Assembly: GCA_025359915.1 (NCBI GenBank)
Contig: JANYDE010000077.1
Coordinates: 1 to 64,000, forward strand
Reading direction: 5' to 3'
Length of the DNA stretch: 64,000 nt
From: Chamaesiphon sp. 336R_metabinner_41
Lineage (GTDB): Bacteria; Cyanobacteriota; Cyanobacteriia; Cyanobacteriales; Chamaesiphonaceae
Of this stretch, positions 16,826-26,182 are shown piece by piece. Position 1 is the first letter of the stretch. Each line of letters begins with the position of its first letter. The position numbers and the translations under genes were made by a program. The notes beneath the pieces are model-generated. The model ran no database searches. It was not told the DNA's origin and saw nothing but the letters and a program-made list of their open reading frames with translations.

Positions 16826-16968
16826 GAAAATTTACAGAAGGTGATATCTACTAGGATACTGCAAACCTCATAATCCTCGCAGAACAGCGAATTTCGACAG
16901 AACTATAGCAGCCTTACTCCCTTCCCATTGGGTTGAATAGTGGTTTAGTTCACTAAATCTCCCATCTC

Positions 16969-18855
16969 CTAAGAAATAACACTGATTACTGGAGTAACGA
17001 TCGATACTGGAATATCGTATTTACTCAAAGCTTGGCGAGTAGCTGCAACACTACAGGCAAGGGCGATGCGCTCTTGTTGAAGAATGCCGACAACTCGATC
17101 TGGATGTGTACTATCGATCACGGGTAATTGATGCAATCCTCTGGCATTCATGCGATCGATTGCGTCCGTAATTGGTTCATCGATATCAGCATAGAACAGA
17201 TGCTTTGTGCAAATACTGCCAACACTATTACTTAATAATCGACTGGTTTGTAAAGATGCTTCCGCTTGCGAAATTGCCCGACTCAAATCGTGAAGAGTGA
17301 TAATACCTAATAACTCCTGTCGATCGTCAACTACCAACGCACTATGACAATTGTTCTGAGTCAATTTTAGCCCAGCCGCGAGAATATCCAACCTGTCTGA
17401 TAATCGTAAATAATTGGTATCCATTGCATCGCGGACATGCAAATTTCGGAGGATAGCTAAGTTGTCATCAGGTTGAACACTCAAAGCTAATTTATCCAAC
17501 TTATCTGGCGATTTTGATTTGGGGTTCATCCGTTCGATCGCCCAAATACTCAAACCGACACATGCCATCACTGGTAAGACGATCCGATAGTCGCGAGTCA
17601 GCTCAAACATGAGTAGAATCGCCGTCAGGGGTGCTCTAGCACTACTCGCTAGTACCGCAGCCATTCCAACCATTGCATAGGCTGGAGGGGCTGCGATCTG
17701 GCTGCTGAGAGCGGGGAATAATAGCACTAACGATTTCCCATAAATTGCCCCTGTTGTGGCACCGAGAAACATCGAAGGCGCGAACAAACCACCAACTAAA
17801 CCGCTCCCCAGACTGACTGCCGTCATGAGCATTTTTACTATCAAAATCGACACCAGCAGGAACACCGAAAACTGGACATCCTGCAACATTGCTTCGATCG
17901 TTTCATAGCCAATTCCCGTCACCTGCGGAAATTTCAAAGCCACAATTCCCACCACTGCGCCGCCAATTACGGGAGTTAAATAACCAGGGATTTTACTCAA
18001 CCACGACAAGTAACTTACTTTTCCCTGGAACGCTTCTCGTGCAAAATCTACCGTCTGAGTATAGGTAAAAGAAACAAGACTCGCCAACCCACCCAATACC
18101 AGATAGAGCGGTAATTCTAATAAACTTTTGACCTCATACACAGGTAACGCAAATGCAGGTTTAGCACCCAAACCAATTTGAGCGACTAACGATGCTACCA
18201 CCGCAGCCAACACCACCACACTCACCGCTGAAGTCGCAAATGTTGTACCCAATACCAACTCTAAGGCAAAAAACACCCCAGCGATCGGGGCATTAAATCC
18301 CGCCGCAATCCCCGCCGCCGCACCAGCTCCCAACAATAACCGTTGACGCTCCTGAGACGCATGTAAAGCCTGACCCAAAAACATCCCTAAATTTGCCCCA
18401 ATTTCCACGCTCGGTCCCTCAGGACCTAATGATGCCCCAGTTCCCAGCGATACCGCCGCCGCCACCATCTTGACGATTCCCTGCCACGGTGTAATCTTTT
18501 TACCCGATTGGGTAGCCGCAATCATCGAATTCATATTCGGCCCAAAATCTCGCCAATACCAGCGCATCATGCCCACAATGGCACCACCAAACATTGGGAT
18601 CAAGGCAAATAGCCATTTCCCCTGAATATGCAGCAACCCCTTGATGTCATCGACAATCAAATTATGAGAGGAGCTATTGAAAAAGTCGATGAGGTAATGA
18701 AATAATACTACGCCCAATCCTGCGGCACCGCCAATTAGGACGGATAACAGCATCACTACTAGCCCAGGAGAGGGATCGATGCGATTGAGTTTACTAGTCA
18801 GGCGTTGGAGCAACGGTGCCATCGGAGACACTGACAGTGGCGGAATTACGGTCAT
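16969..18855 (-). CDS. clcA: ClC-type chloride channel/antiporter with C-terminal CBS pair
   Basis: This 628-residue protein has an N-terminal ClC domain of about 10 membrane helices (residues 30-445). The selectivity motifs are GTGASLGPEGPSVEIG (about 141-156), GFNAPIAGVFFALE and GSGLVGGLFAPS (about 350-361). The gating glutamate in GPEGP is present. Two CBS domains follow (about 470-615) and probably sense nucleotides. It moves chloride, perhaps in exchange for protons. The C-terminus is close to a heptamer-containing spacer. Confidence 0.93.
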   Translation of the reverse strand: MTVIPPLSVSPMAPLLQRLTSKLNRIDPSPGLVVMLLSVLIGGAAGLGVVLFHYLIDFFNSSSHNLIVDDIKGLLHIQGKWLFALIPMFGGAIVGMMRWYWRDFGPNMNSMIAATQSGKKITPWQGIVKMVAAAVSLGTGASLGPEGPSVEIGANLGMFLGQALHASQERQRLLLGAGAAAGIAAGFNAPIAGVFFALELVLGTTFATSAVSVVVLAAVVASLVAQIGLGAKPAFALPVYEVKSLLELPLYLVLGGLASLVSFTYTQTVDFAREAFQGKVSYLSWLSKIPGYLTPVIGGAVVGIVALKFPQVTGIGYETIEAMLQDVQFSVFLLVSILIVKMLMTAVSLGSGLVGGLFAPSMFLGATTGAIYGKSLVLLFPALSSQIAAPPAYAMVGMAAVLASSARAPLTAILLMFELTRDYRIVLPVMACVGLSIWAIERMNPKSKSPDKLDKLALSVQPDDNLAILRNLHVRDAMDTNYLRLSDRLDILAAGLKLTQNNCHSALVVDDRQELLGIITLHDLSRAISQAEASLQTSRLLSNSVGSICTKHLFYADIDEPITDAIDRMNARGLHQLPVIDSTHPDRVVGILQQERIALACSVAATRQALSKYDIPVSIVTPVISVIS

Positions 18856-18940
18856 GGATAACGCCAGAACTATGAGAAGGTGATTAAATTTTGTTAATTT
18901 AATTGTAATATTTTTTTGGAGCGTTTGGTTGCTAATTTTT

Positions 18941-18965
18941 AGATGGGAGATGGGAGATGGGAGAT
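18941..18965. repeat. heptanucleotide tandem repeat (AGATGGG x3.5)
   Basis: Three and a half perfect copies of agatggg lie between the clcA start and the stop of the acyltransferase gene. Same unit as at 270 and 11,362. Confidence 0.8.
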
Positions 18966-18972
18966 AAATTCA

Positions 18973-20409
18973 CTATCCCCTATCGATCGTACCTTCCATC
19001 GCTGTTTGTAATTCCTGGGTGAGATCGATGGTTGCTTGTTGTGCTTCTTGACGATCGATCTTGTAGCGATCCCAATAATCAGAAAGGGGAATGGGATTGC
19101 AAATAGTCATTTGGACGCGGCGTTTGCCGAGAATTGGACGTTTGCGTGTTTTTTCAGCTTTAATGTGCGCGACTAAATCCCACAGTAGCAACGTCAACTC
19201 CGCAAATCGATCGATTGTTGGTCGATCTTTGACATACGAATCAGTGATCCCCATAAAGTTTTGTAACAGGCGCATATGCCACATCTGTAAGTCCGCGCCC
19301 GTGGCAATTCGATCTGCTAACTTCCGACTGACAGGATCCAATCTCGCTGGTGGAGTCACTTCTGTCCGATAGATCCAATCCCAACCAGCTTGTTCGATTT
19401 GCCGACACCGATCGATATTGGTGCCGATTGGTTTGAGACTGAAATAGTTTTCGGATACTTTTAGGGCAAAATCCATTATTTGCTGGAGTCGCTGCGCTAT
19501 TTCCGTGCGGGAGATCGATCGACCCAATGGCGGCCGTTCGGGAATTTCGTAATGATAGAATTGAGCGTGAAAATTTTCAATCTGGTACAGCAAATGCTGA
19601 ACTAGATTATAAAATCTATCGTACAGCAACTTGCGCATCGGTCTTCCATCACCTTGCTCGATCGCTACAATCGTAACCTGACGATCGATGACTAAACCAC
19701 AATCCTGTTCTAATTCATGAATCAGGTTTTCCAGTGCCAGCCACGGTTCATCTAGATAATAATATTGAATCCCGATCGGTACAATCAAAACATCGTCGGA
19801 TCTCCCCGCCGCAACTAAATCCTCCATTGCCGAAAATCCGATTTGAGCAGCTCTAGTGTCCAACGTGCTTACAAACTCACCATGTCCATTCATGGTGCCC
19901 TCTGGAGCCATTGCGAGGGGAATGAGACCATTTACGAGCAAATCCTTGGCTGTGCCTAATCCGACTCGACTAGTTGGCATAGTCTTTTCGGTGGAGAATC
20001 GACCTCGATGGATCGGAACACCGCCTAATTTAGGATACAACCAACTAGCATACTTACCTGCCCATAACGAAGTCCCTCGATCGTAGAGAAAATGAGCGAA
20101 TATCGGCGATTTGAGCGAAATTCGGTGTTTTCTAGCCGCCCTTGGTAAAATTTTTGTCAGCAAATATCCCAAGCAAAAAGAATCGTCCCCACTCGGATGA
20201 CGAAAAGCCAAAATTAATCGCAATCTTCCCATCTGTGATTGCTTATAAACCTCCACTAATCGATCGATATCCACAGTATCGATTTGAGTAATATACAGTT
20301 TGTGCTTCAACCAGTAAGGTAGCACCGCCGCGACTAGCCGCAACACCCAGATATTAAATTTAGGTGGTAAGAATGCTCGTCGTGGTTGAGCTTTGGTAAT
20401 TTGGGGCAT
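18973..20409 (-). CDS. PlsC-type glycerolipid acyltransferase-like protein
   Basis: From ATG at 20409 (MPQITKAQ) the protein has 478 residues; the TTG at 20439 is an alternative. A PlsC-like acyltransferase core is visible: FRHPSGDDSF in place of the usual HxxxxD motif (about 70-80), GGVPIHRGR (about 134-142) and MAPEGTMNGHGE (about 175-186). The C-terminal 200 residues are a helical extension seen in cyanobacterial homologues. It probably transfers acyl chains in membrane lipid synthesis. The modified first motif (HP.GDD) leaves some doubt about the exact reaction. Confidence 0.75.
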   Translation of the reverse strand: MPQITKAQPRRAFLPPKFNIWVLRLVAAVLPYWLKHKLYITQIDTVDIDRLVEVYKQSQMGRLRLILAFRHPSGDDSFCLGYLLTKILPRAARKHRISLKSPIFAHFLYDRGTSLWAGKYASWLYPKLGGVPIHRGRFSTEKTMPTSRVGLGTAKDLLVNGLIPLAMAPEGTMNGHGEFVSTLDTRAAQIGFSAMEDLVAAGRSDDVLIVPIGIQYYYLDEPWLALENLIHELEQDCGLVIDRQVTIVAIEQGDGRPMRKLLYDRFYNLVQHLLYQIENFHAQFYHYEIPERPPLGRSISRTEIAQRLQQIMDFALKVSENYFSLKPIGTNIDRCRQIEQAGWDWIYRTEVTPPARLDPVSRKLADRIATGADLQMWHMRLLQNFMGITDSYVKDRPTIDRFAELTLLLWDLVAHIKAEKTRKRPILGKRRVQMTICNPIPLSDYWDRYKIDRQEAQQATIDLTQELQTAMEGTIDRG

Positions 20410-20540
20410 GGTAAAAATACTCGCTGACCCAGTAGACAATACCGCTAATCGTCAAATTAATCACCGTAGAAATGACTGATTTTAGGGAGGAGGGGGGGAA
20501 GGGAGGGTGGAGGAGTGGGAGATACATTGAATCTTTACCT

Positions 20541-20583
20541 ATTCCCTATTCCCTATTCCCTATTCCCTATCCCCTATTCCCTA
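20541..20583. repeat. heptanucleotide tandem repeat (TTCCCTA x6)
   Basis: About six copies of attccct run into the stop codon of the FtsW-like gene, so the last residues and stop of that gene (20,574-20,583) lie at the end of the array. Confidence 0.85.
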
Positions 20584-21725
20584 ATTTGAATTACTTCCGC
20601 TGTCGCTGATTCTCGTGCGACACGAATCAGTAGTGCTGACTGAATTAGGGATGCAACCATCGAACTTCCCCCATAGCTAAACATCGGCAGCGGTAGACCT
20701 GTCGTCGGAAGAGTACCAGCCGCGACACCAATATTAAATAGTGCTTGGATTACAATAAAAGTCGTAGATCCGACTGCAATTAGGCGATGGACAGGGTGAT
20801 GGCTGCGACTAGCGATATATAGTCCCAGCGTGGCATAACTCATCACTAAAATCAATAGCAATACGCTACCGATCAAGCCAAATTCCTCTGCAAATACCGA
20901 GAAAATAAAATCTGTATCCTGAATTGGTAAATAGCCTAATTTCTGCTGAGACAAACCAAATCCATGACCTAAAAAGCCGCCAGATCCGATCGCCATTAGA
21001 CTCTGTACGAGCTGAAAACCGTCGCCGCGAGCATCTCCCCAGGGATTGACAAAAGAGAGCATTCGCACTAACTGGTACGGATTTACGATCATACTCAATC
21101 CGGCTAATAATACCCCACCGATCGCCGTAAACGATAATTGTTTCATAGGTAATCCTGCGGCAAAAGCGATCGACCATAAACCCATTGCACACAAGGAAGT
21201 GGTACTGAGATTTGGTTGCTTCAAAATTGCCAATAACACGATCGCAAAGATAGTTAGCCATGTTATCTTAACCTTACGGGAATATCGATCCCACTGACCG
21301 AATAGTTTTGCGCCTTGCAAGACTAAGAATGGTTTAATTAATTCTGATGGTTGCAGTTGAATTGGACCGATTGCAATCCACCGTGTCGCGCCCATGGTAT
21401 TTTTACCTGCACTTGTTAATACTGTTAGTAACAGCAATCCCAAAATCCCTAAGAGAATCCAGTGGGCAAATTTCAGTGGCTTGTTCAGTGGTGAATGAAC
21501 GATGGCATTAAAGATAAATAAACTAATCACGATCGCCATAAGTTGACGATTGAAATAGAAGAAGCCATCTTTCTTTTCAATCTCACCATGATAGTATGAA
21601 GCTGAAAACAGCGCAAACAGACCGATCGCCAGCCAGAGAAAAGTCAACCACCGCATTAATCGGGCAGCTAATGACCAGTCTTTCACAGTTGGATCGAAGA
21701 AGGGAATCAAAAGGCGTAAATTCAC
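20574..21725 (-). CDS. ftsW: FtsW/RodA/SpoVE-family peptidoglycan glycosyltransferase
   Basis: The protein has about 383 residues from GTG at 21725, or 394 from TTG at 21758; the GTG start gives the family-like head VNLRLLIPFFDP. There are ten hydrophobic helices. Conserved SEDS motifs are GATRWIAIGPIQLQPSEL (about 120-140), GHGFGLSQQKLGYLPIQDTDFIFSVFAEEFG and the end LPMFSYGGSS. SEDS proteins polymerise lipid II. FtsW (division) is more likely than RodA by its QPSE and YGGSS motifs, but I cannot exclude RodA. Confidence 0.85.
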   Translation of the reverse strand: MNLRLLIPFFDPTVKDWSLAARLMRWLTFLWLAIGLFALFSASYYHGEIEKKDGFFYFNRQLMAIVISLFIFNAIVHSPLNKPLKFAHWILLGILGLLLLTVLTSAGKNTMGATRWIAIGPIQLQPSELIKPFLVLQGAKLFGQWDRYSRKVKITWLTIFAIVLLAILKQPNLSTTSLCAMGLWSIAFAAGLPMKQLSFTAIGGVLLAGLSMIVNPYQLVRMLSFVNPWGDARGDGFQLVQSLMAIGSGGFLGHGFGLSQQKLGYLPIQDTDFIFSVFAEEFGLIGSVLLLILVMSYATLGLYIASRSHHPVHRLIAVGSTTFIVIQALFNIGVAAGTLPTTGLPLPMFSYGGSSMVASLIQSALLIRVARESATAEVIQIRE

Positions 21726-21844
21726 AAGCGGATAGATGCGGTAGATGTTATGACTCAATCTTACGCCCTTCCCAGTATCAAATTAGGCATCTAGAGCGAA
21801 AAGTGTGGTATTGGGGTTTCCGTTGTCTTGTCGTACCTTTGAAC

Positions 21845-21871
21845 AACACCCCACCTTTTAGGTGGGGTGTT
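21845..21871. terminator. 12-bp perfect hairpin aacaccccacct/aggtggggtgtt
   Basis: A 12-bp stem with a TTT loop lies 45 bp before the solute-binding-protein gene and 120 bp from the ftsW start. It sits next to a dispersed-repeat copy (21,788-21,837). It is a candidate terminator or attenuator for transcription entering from the left. Confidence 0.5.
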
Positions 21872-21915
21872 TAAATACCTATTCTTTGTTAGCAGATTGA
21901 ATTTAGATAATTTTA

Positions 21916-23697
21916 GTGATGTTGGAAAATATGTTATCTGTTAAATGGCAACGTTGGTCGATATTATCGATCGTCATGGCAATTGCGATCGGTATTGGTA
22001 GTTGTCAGCAAATTATTGGTTCTTCCTCAGCTCAAACTAATAACGAATTAGTCTCGGCAATTCTCAGCGATCCAAAAACTTTTAATCCGGCACTTAGTAA
22101 TGAATCACCAAATATATTTGGCTACGTGGGTGAGGGCTTAATTACTGAAAATGGTAAAGGCGAAATCCAGCCAGCATTAGCCGAATCATGGGTAATATCA
22201 CCAGACAAAAAAAGCATCGTTTTTACGATCAAACCAAATTTAAAATGGTCAGATGGTGCGCCATTGAATGTCGATGATGTGGCATTCACTTTTAATGAAG
22301 TTTACTTCAATGAGGACATACCTACCGATACACGAGACATCCTCAAAATTGGCAAAGATCGAAAATTACCCACGGTCAAACAACTAGATGCCAATCGGAT
22401 TGAGTTTACCACACCAGAACCATTTGCACCTTTTTTGCGATCGCTCGGAATTAGCATCCTCCCCGCTCACAAATTACGTCCTACCATTAAACAAAAAGAT
22501 AGTAAAGGCAAGCCCTTATTTTTGAGTACCTGGGGCATTAATACCAAACCTGCGGATTTAGTTTCTAATGGTGCATTTATGCTCGATTCCTACACGCCTG
22601 GAGAAAGATTGGTTTTTAAAAAGAATCCTTACTACTGGCGCAAAGATACCAAAGGCAAGGCACAACCATATATTGACAAAATAGTTTGGCAAATTGTCGA
22701 ATCTACCGATACATCCCTAGTCCAGTTTAGATCGGGTGGATTGGATTCATATAGTGTTTCACCGGATTTCTTTTCATTGCTCAAGAAAGAAGAACAAAAA
22801 GGTGGCTACAAAATTTACAATGGTGGTGCATCAACGGGGACTACTTTCATGTCTTTTAATCTTAATCAGGGAGAAAGAGAGGGAAAACCTTTAGTCGATC
22901 CAATTAAATCGCGATGGTTTAATAACGTTAAATTTCGTCAAGCGATCGCCTATGGTACCAATCGTCAACGGATGATTAATAATATCTATCGGGGCTTAGG
23001 TGCGGCTCAAGATTCACCAATTTCTGTGCCCAGCCCTTATTATCTATCGCGGGAAAAAGGATTACCTGGATATGACTACAATCCTCAAAAAGCAAAAGCA
23101 TTATTTACCGCAGCAGGTTTTAAATATAACGAGCAAAATAAACTAATTGACGATCGAGGTAATCTAGTTAGATTTACACTGCTCACTAATTCTGGCAATA
23201 AAATTCGCGAAGCATTAGGCACTCAAATTAAACAAGATTTAGCTCTAATTGGTATCGATGTTGATTTTACGCCGATCGCTTTCAGCTTGTTAATTGATAA
23301 GATTGATAATTCACTCCAATGGGACAGTTTATTAATTGGATTCACAGGTGGAATTGAACCCAATGATGGCGCAAACTTTTGGTCTGTTGATGGTGGTTCT
23401 CATCTATTCAACCTCAAACCTCAAGTTGGTAAGCCCCCAATTACCGATCGTAAAATTGCCGATTGGGAAAAGAAAATTGACGATCTCTATATTCAAGCTG
23501 CCCAAGAATTAAATGAAACTAAACGTCGCCAGATTTATATCGAAACTCAGAAAATTACTCAAGAGAATTTACCATGTATTTATTTAGTTAATGCTCTATC
23601 CTTCTCAGCAATCAAAAACCGAGTCAAAGGAATTGACTATTCACCAATTAACGGTCCATTTTGGAATCTACATGAATTAACAATTACGGCAGATTAA
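21916..23697 (+). CDS. family 5 extracellular solute-binding protein (oligopeptide/nickel type), lipoprotein
   Basis: The protein has 593 residues, with starts possible at GTG 21916, ATG 21919 or ATG 21931. The N-terminus has a basic head, a hydrophobic core and the lipobox-like IGSC (about residues 25-30), so it is probably a lipoprotein. The SBP_bac_5 core includes LAESWVISPDKKSIVFTIK, KWSDGAPLNVDDVAFTF (about 110-130) and KFRQAIAYGTNR. It would deliver peptides or a similar ligand to an ABC permease, but no permease or ATPase gene is adjacent. Confidence 0.9.
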   Translation: MMLENMLSVKWQRWSILSIVMAIAIGIGSCQQIIGSSSAQTNNELVSAILSDPKTFNPALSNESPNIFGYVGEGLITENGKGEIQPALAESWVISPDKKSIVFTIKPNLKWSDGAPLNVDDVAFTFNEVYFNEDIPTDTRDILKIGKDRKLPTVKQLDANRIEFTTPEPFAPFLRSLGISILPAHKLRPTIKQKDSKGKPLFLSTWGINTKPADLVSNGAFMLDSYTPGERLVFKKNPYYWRKDTKGKAQPYIDKIVWQIVESTDTSLVQFRSGGLDSYSVSPDFFSLLKKEEQKGGYKIYNGGASTGTTFMSFNLNQGEREGKPLVDPIKSRWFNNVKFRQAIAYGTNRQRMINNIYRGLGAAQDSPISVPSPYYLSREKGLPGYDYNPQKAKALFTAAGFKYNEQNKLIDDRGNLVRFTLLTNSGNKIREALGTQIKQDLALIGIDVDFTPIAFSLLIDKIDNSLQWDSLLIGFTGGIEPNDGANFWSVDGGSHLFNLKPQVGKPPITDRKIADWEKKIDDLYIQAAQELNETKRRQIYIETQKITQENLPCIYLVNALSFSAIKNRVKGIDYSPINGPFWNLHELTITAD

Positions 23698-23794
23698 TCT
23701 TGATGTAGGGTGCGTTATGCTGGTGTCGTGCTTACCCTACAATCTATCCTACATTTAATTCTAAAAAACCAATAATAACTAATATCTAATTTCA

Positions 23795-24499
23795 ATGAGT
23801 GAGATATCGAAACCCGAAAATATTTCCCGCCGTCAATTATTACAATGGGCTGGAGCAGGCTTGTTAGTAAATGTTGCGGGGACATTACTCTACGATCCAG
23901 TCGGCAGACTTTCCATGCCTGCAAATGAGTGGTTACAAGCATTACTACTATCGCCACAACCAACACCAGAATTTCCAATTTCAACGATAGAACCCGAACA
24001 ACTAATTATTAATAGTTATCGCGGTACACCCTCAATCGATCCGACTAGATTTCAACTAAAAATCTCTGGCACAGTCGCTAATCCGCTCAGTCTCAAGATG
24101 ACAGATATTCAGCAAATGCCATTGACATCGATGGTAATTCGGCAGGTATGTGTAGAAGGATGGGCAGCAATTGTGCAGTGGGGTGGTGTCAGATTGCGCG
24201 ATTTATTGACACTTGCACAACCATTACCAACGGCTAAATATGTATATTTTCAATCTGCTGATGGTTACTATGAAAGTTGGGATCTAGCATCAGTGATTCA
24301 CCCCCAAACTTTATTAGCTTACCAAATGAACGGCAAAGATTTGCCCAAAGAAAATGGCGCGCCATTACGGTTAGCTTCACCGATTAAACTTGGCTACAAA
24401 CAGAGCAAATGGGTAACAGAAGTCATCGTCACCAGTCAATTGCTCCCGAAACGCGGCTACTGGGAAGATTTGGGCTATGAATGGTTTGCGGGATTGTAA
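23795..24499 (+). CDS. sulfite-oxidase-family molybdopterin oxidoreductase
   Basis: This 234-residue protein begins with a twin-arginine-like leader (ISRRQLLQWAGAGLLV, residues about 9-24). A single sulfite-oxidase-type molybdopterin domain follows. The Mo-ligand cysteine is in QVCVEGWA (about 113-120), and VIHPQTLLAYQMNGKDLP and APLRLASPIKLGYKQ are typical of MsrP/YedY-like enzymes. It is probably periplasmic and could reduce or oxidise sulfur compounds or methionine sulfoxide; no haem partner gene (MsrQ) is adjacent. Confidence 0.88.
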   Translation: MSEISKPENISRRQLLQWAGAGLLVNVAGTLLYDPVGRLSMPANEWLQALLLSPQPTPEFPISTIEPEQLIINSYRGTPSIDPTRFQLKISGTVANPLSLKMTDIQQMPLTSMVIRQVCVEGWAAIVQWGGVRLRDLLTLAQPLPTAKYVYFQSADGYYESWDLASVIHPQTLLAYQMNGKDLPKENGAPLRLASPIKLGYKQSKWVTEVIVTSQLLPKRGYWEDLGYEWFAGL

Positions 24500-24692
24500 A
24501 ATTGCGGCGTTCTAGCAGAAATTTAGAAAAGTCGGGTTTGTAGCTAGCGTGGCGATTGCCATAAATAGTAGACAGATGAATAAGTGTCTACTTTAGTGGC
24601 GATCGAGTATTGTTTTGAAGTTAACTTAAAAGTAGCTCAGTTATTAAATTCGATCTTTATGAGCACCTAACTTATTCAGCCTCGATTCAGCC

Positions 24693-26165
24693 TTGCCAAA
24701 TTTGACACCCCAAATGAATTATACCCCTGAAAATCCGAAATTACCCCCGATCGAGAAAATGACATTTGGCACCAAACTTGCCTATGGTGCTGGTGATGTT
24801 GGGGGAGCCATCATTGGTATTTTACTGCTATCTTATCTCTCGCCATTTTTTACAGATGTCGCTCATTTAGCACCTGGATTGGCGGGAGGAACACAACTAG
24901 TAGTCAGAGTTTGGGATGCTTGTATCGATCCAGTAATTGGGATTATGAGCGATCGCGGGGACATATTTGGTGCCAAAATTAAGGCTAAATGGGGAAGACG
25001 TTATCCGTGGATGCTATTTGCAGCGATTCCATTTGGGTTGTTTTTTATCTGTCAATGGTTGATTCCTTTTCCCGAAAGCAATCAGTGGGGTTTGTTTGGC
25101 TTTTATACATTGATATCGCTGCTATTAGGGACATTTTTTACGATGTACAGTCTCCCTTATACTGCGCTGACAGCCGAGTTAACCGAAGATTATAACGAAC
25201 GCACTAGTTTGAATAGTTTTCGGTTTACATTTTCCCTCGGTGGCAGTATCCTAGCTTTATTAATTGCCAGAACTGTTTTTCAACAGGTAAAAGACCCCGC
25301 TCAACAGTATTTAACGATCGGGATTATTTGTTCGATTATTGCCGTATTGCCGATCTTCTATTGTGTCTGGGGTACCCAAGCGCGAGCGAAGTTGGTAAAT
25401 CAATATCAAGCCGAGAGAGTCGAAAATACGACATCTTTACCACTCAAAGAACAACTAAGATCGGTTTTTACAAACCGCGCCTTTATGTTCGTCGTTGGAA
25501 TTTATCTCTGCTCCTGGTTTAGCCTCCAACTTACCGCCGCAATTATTCCTTATTTCGCCGTCAGTTGGATGGGATTGCCCCAAGCAGATTCACCCCTGAT
25601 TATCCTCGCCGTGCAAGGTACCGCACTAGGGATGTTATCTATCTGGAATAAAATTAGTCAAAAAGTTGGCAAAAAAGCAGTTTACTTCATGGGAACGGGA
25701 TTCTGGATCATCTCCCAAGCGGGTCTATTCCTGCTCCAACCAGGTCAAACTGTGATGCTGTACATCCTAGCAGTGATGGCTGGATTGGGTGTCTCCACGG
25801 CTTATTTAGTCCCTTGGTCGATGTTGCCAGACGTGATCGAATTGGACGAACTCGAAACCGGACAACGCCGCGAGGGATTATTCTATAGCTTCATGGTATT
25901 CTTGCAAAAAATCTGTCTGGGTGTCGCGCTGGCAGTGATTTTACAGAGTTTAGAATGGACTGGCTATATTCATCCTACCGATGCCATTCTCGCGCCAGTT
26001 CAGCCACCCGCAGTGTTAATGGCAATCCGACTCGCGATCGGTCCAATTCCTACCATATCGCTAATTGGTGGTCTAATTCTCGCCTATTTTTACCCGATTA
26101 CTCGCGAAAAACATCAACAGATTTTGTTGCAATTAGCCGAACGCCGGAAATCGATCGATAATTAA
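24693..26165 (+). CDS. GPH-family (MelB-like) MFS transporter
   Basis: The frame opens at TTG 24693; ATG 24714 (MNYTPENPK) is the better start and leaves 483 residues. Twelve hydrophobic helices are seen. The glycoside-pentoside-hexuronide symporter signatures are KLAYGAGDVGGAI (about 28-40), RVWDACIDPVIGIMSDR (about 70-86) and the SLPYTALTAELTEDYNER loop (about 153-170). MelB-type carriers import sugars with Na+ or H+; cyanobacterial members have unknown substrates. Convergent with the TPR gene, which ends 17 bp away. Confidence 0.9.
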   Translation: MPNLTPQMNYTPENPKLPPIEKMTFGTKLAYGAGDVGGAIIGILLLSYLSPFFTDVAHLAPGLAGGTQLVVRVWDACIDPVIGIMSDRGDIFGAKIKAKWGRRYPWMLFAAIPFGLFFICQWLIPFPESNQWGLFGFYTLISLLLGTFFTMYSLPYTALTAELTEDYNERTSLNSFRFTFSLGGSILALLIARTVFQQVKDPAQQYLTIGIICSIIAVLPIFYCVWGTQARAKLVNQYQAERVENTTSLPLKEQLRSVFTNRAFMFVVGIYLCSWFSLQLTAAIIPYFAVSWMGLPQADSPLIILAVQGTALGMLSIWNKISQKVGKKAVYFMGTGFWIISQAGLFLLQPGQTVMLYILAVMAGLGVSTAYLVPWSMLPDVIELDELETGQRREGLFYSFMVFLQKICLGVALAVILQSLEWTGYIHPTDAILAPVQPPAVLMAIRLAIGPIPTISLIGGLILAYFYPITREKHQQILLQLAERRKSIDN

Positions 26166-26182
26166 TGGCGTTGCTGCTCATG

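Noticed and set aside
21916-26165. A peptide ABC transporter operon
   Set aside because: Only the binding protein is present; the next genes are a molybdenum enzyme and an MFS carrier, with no permease or ATPase.
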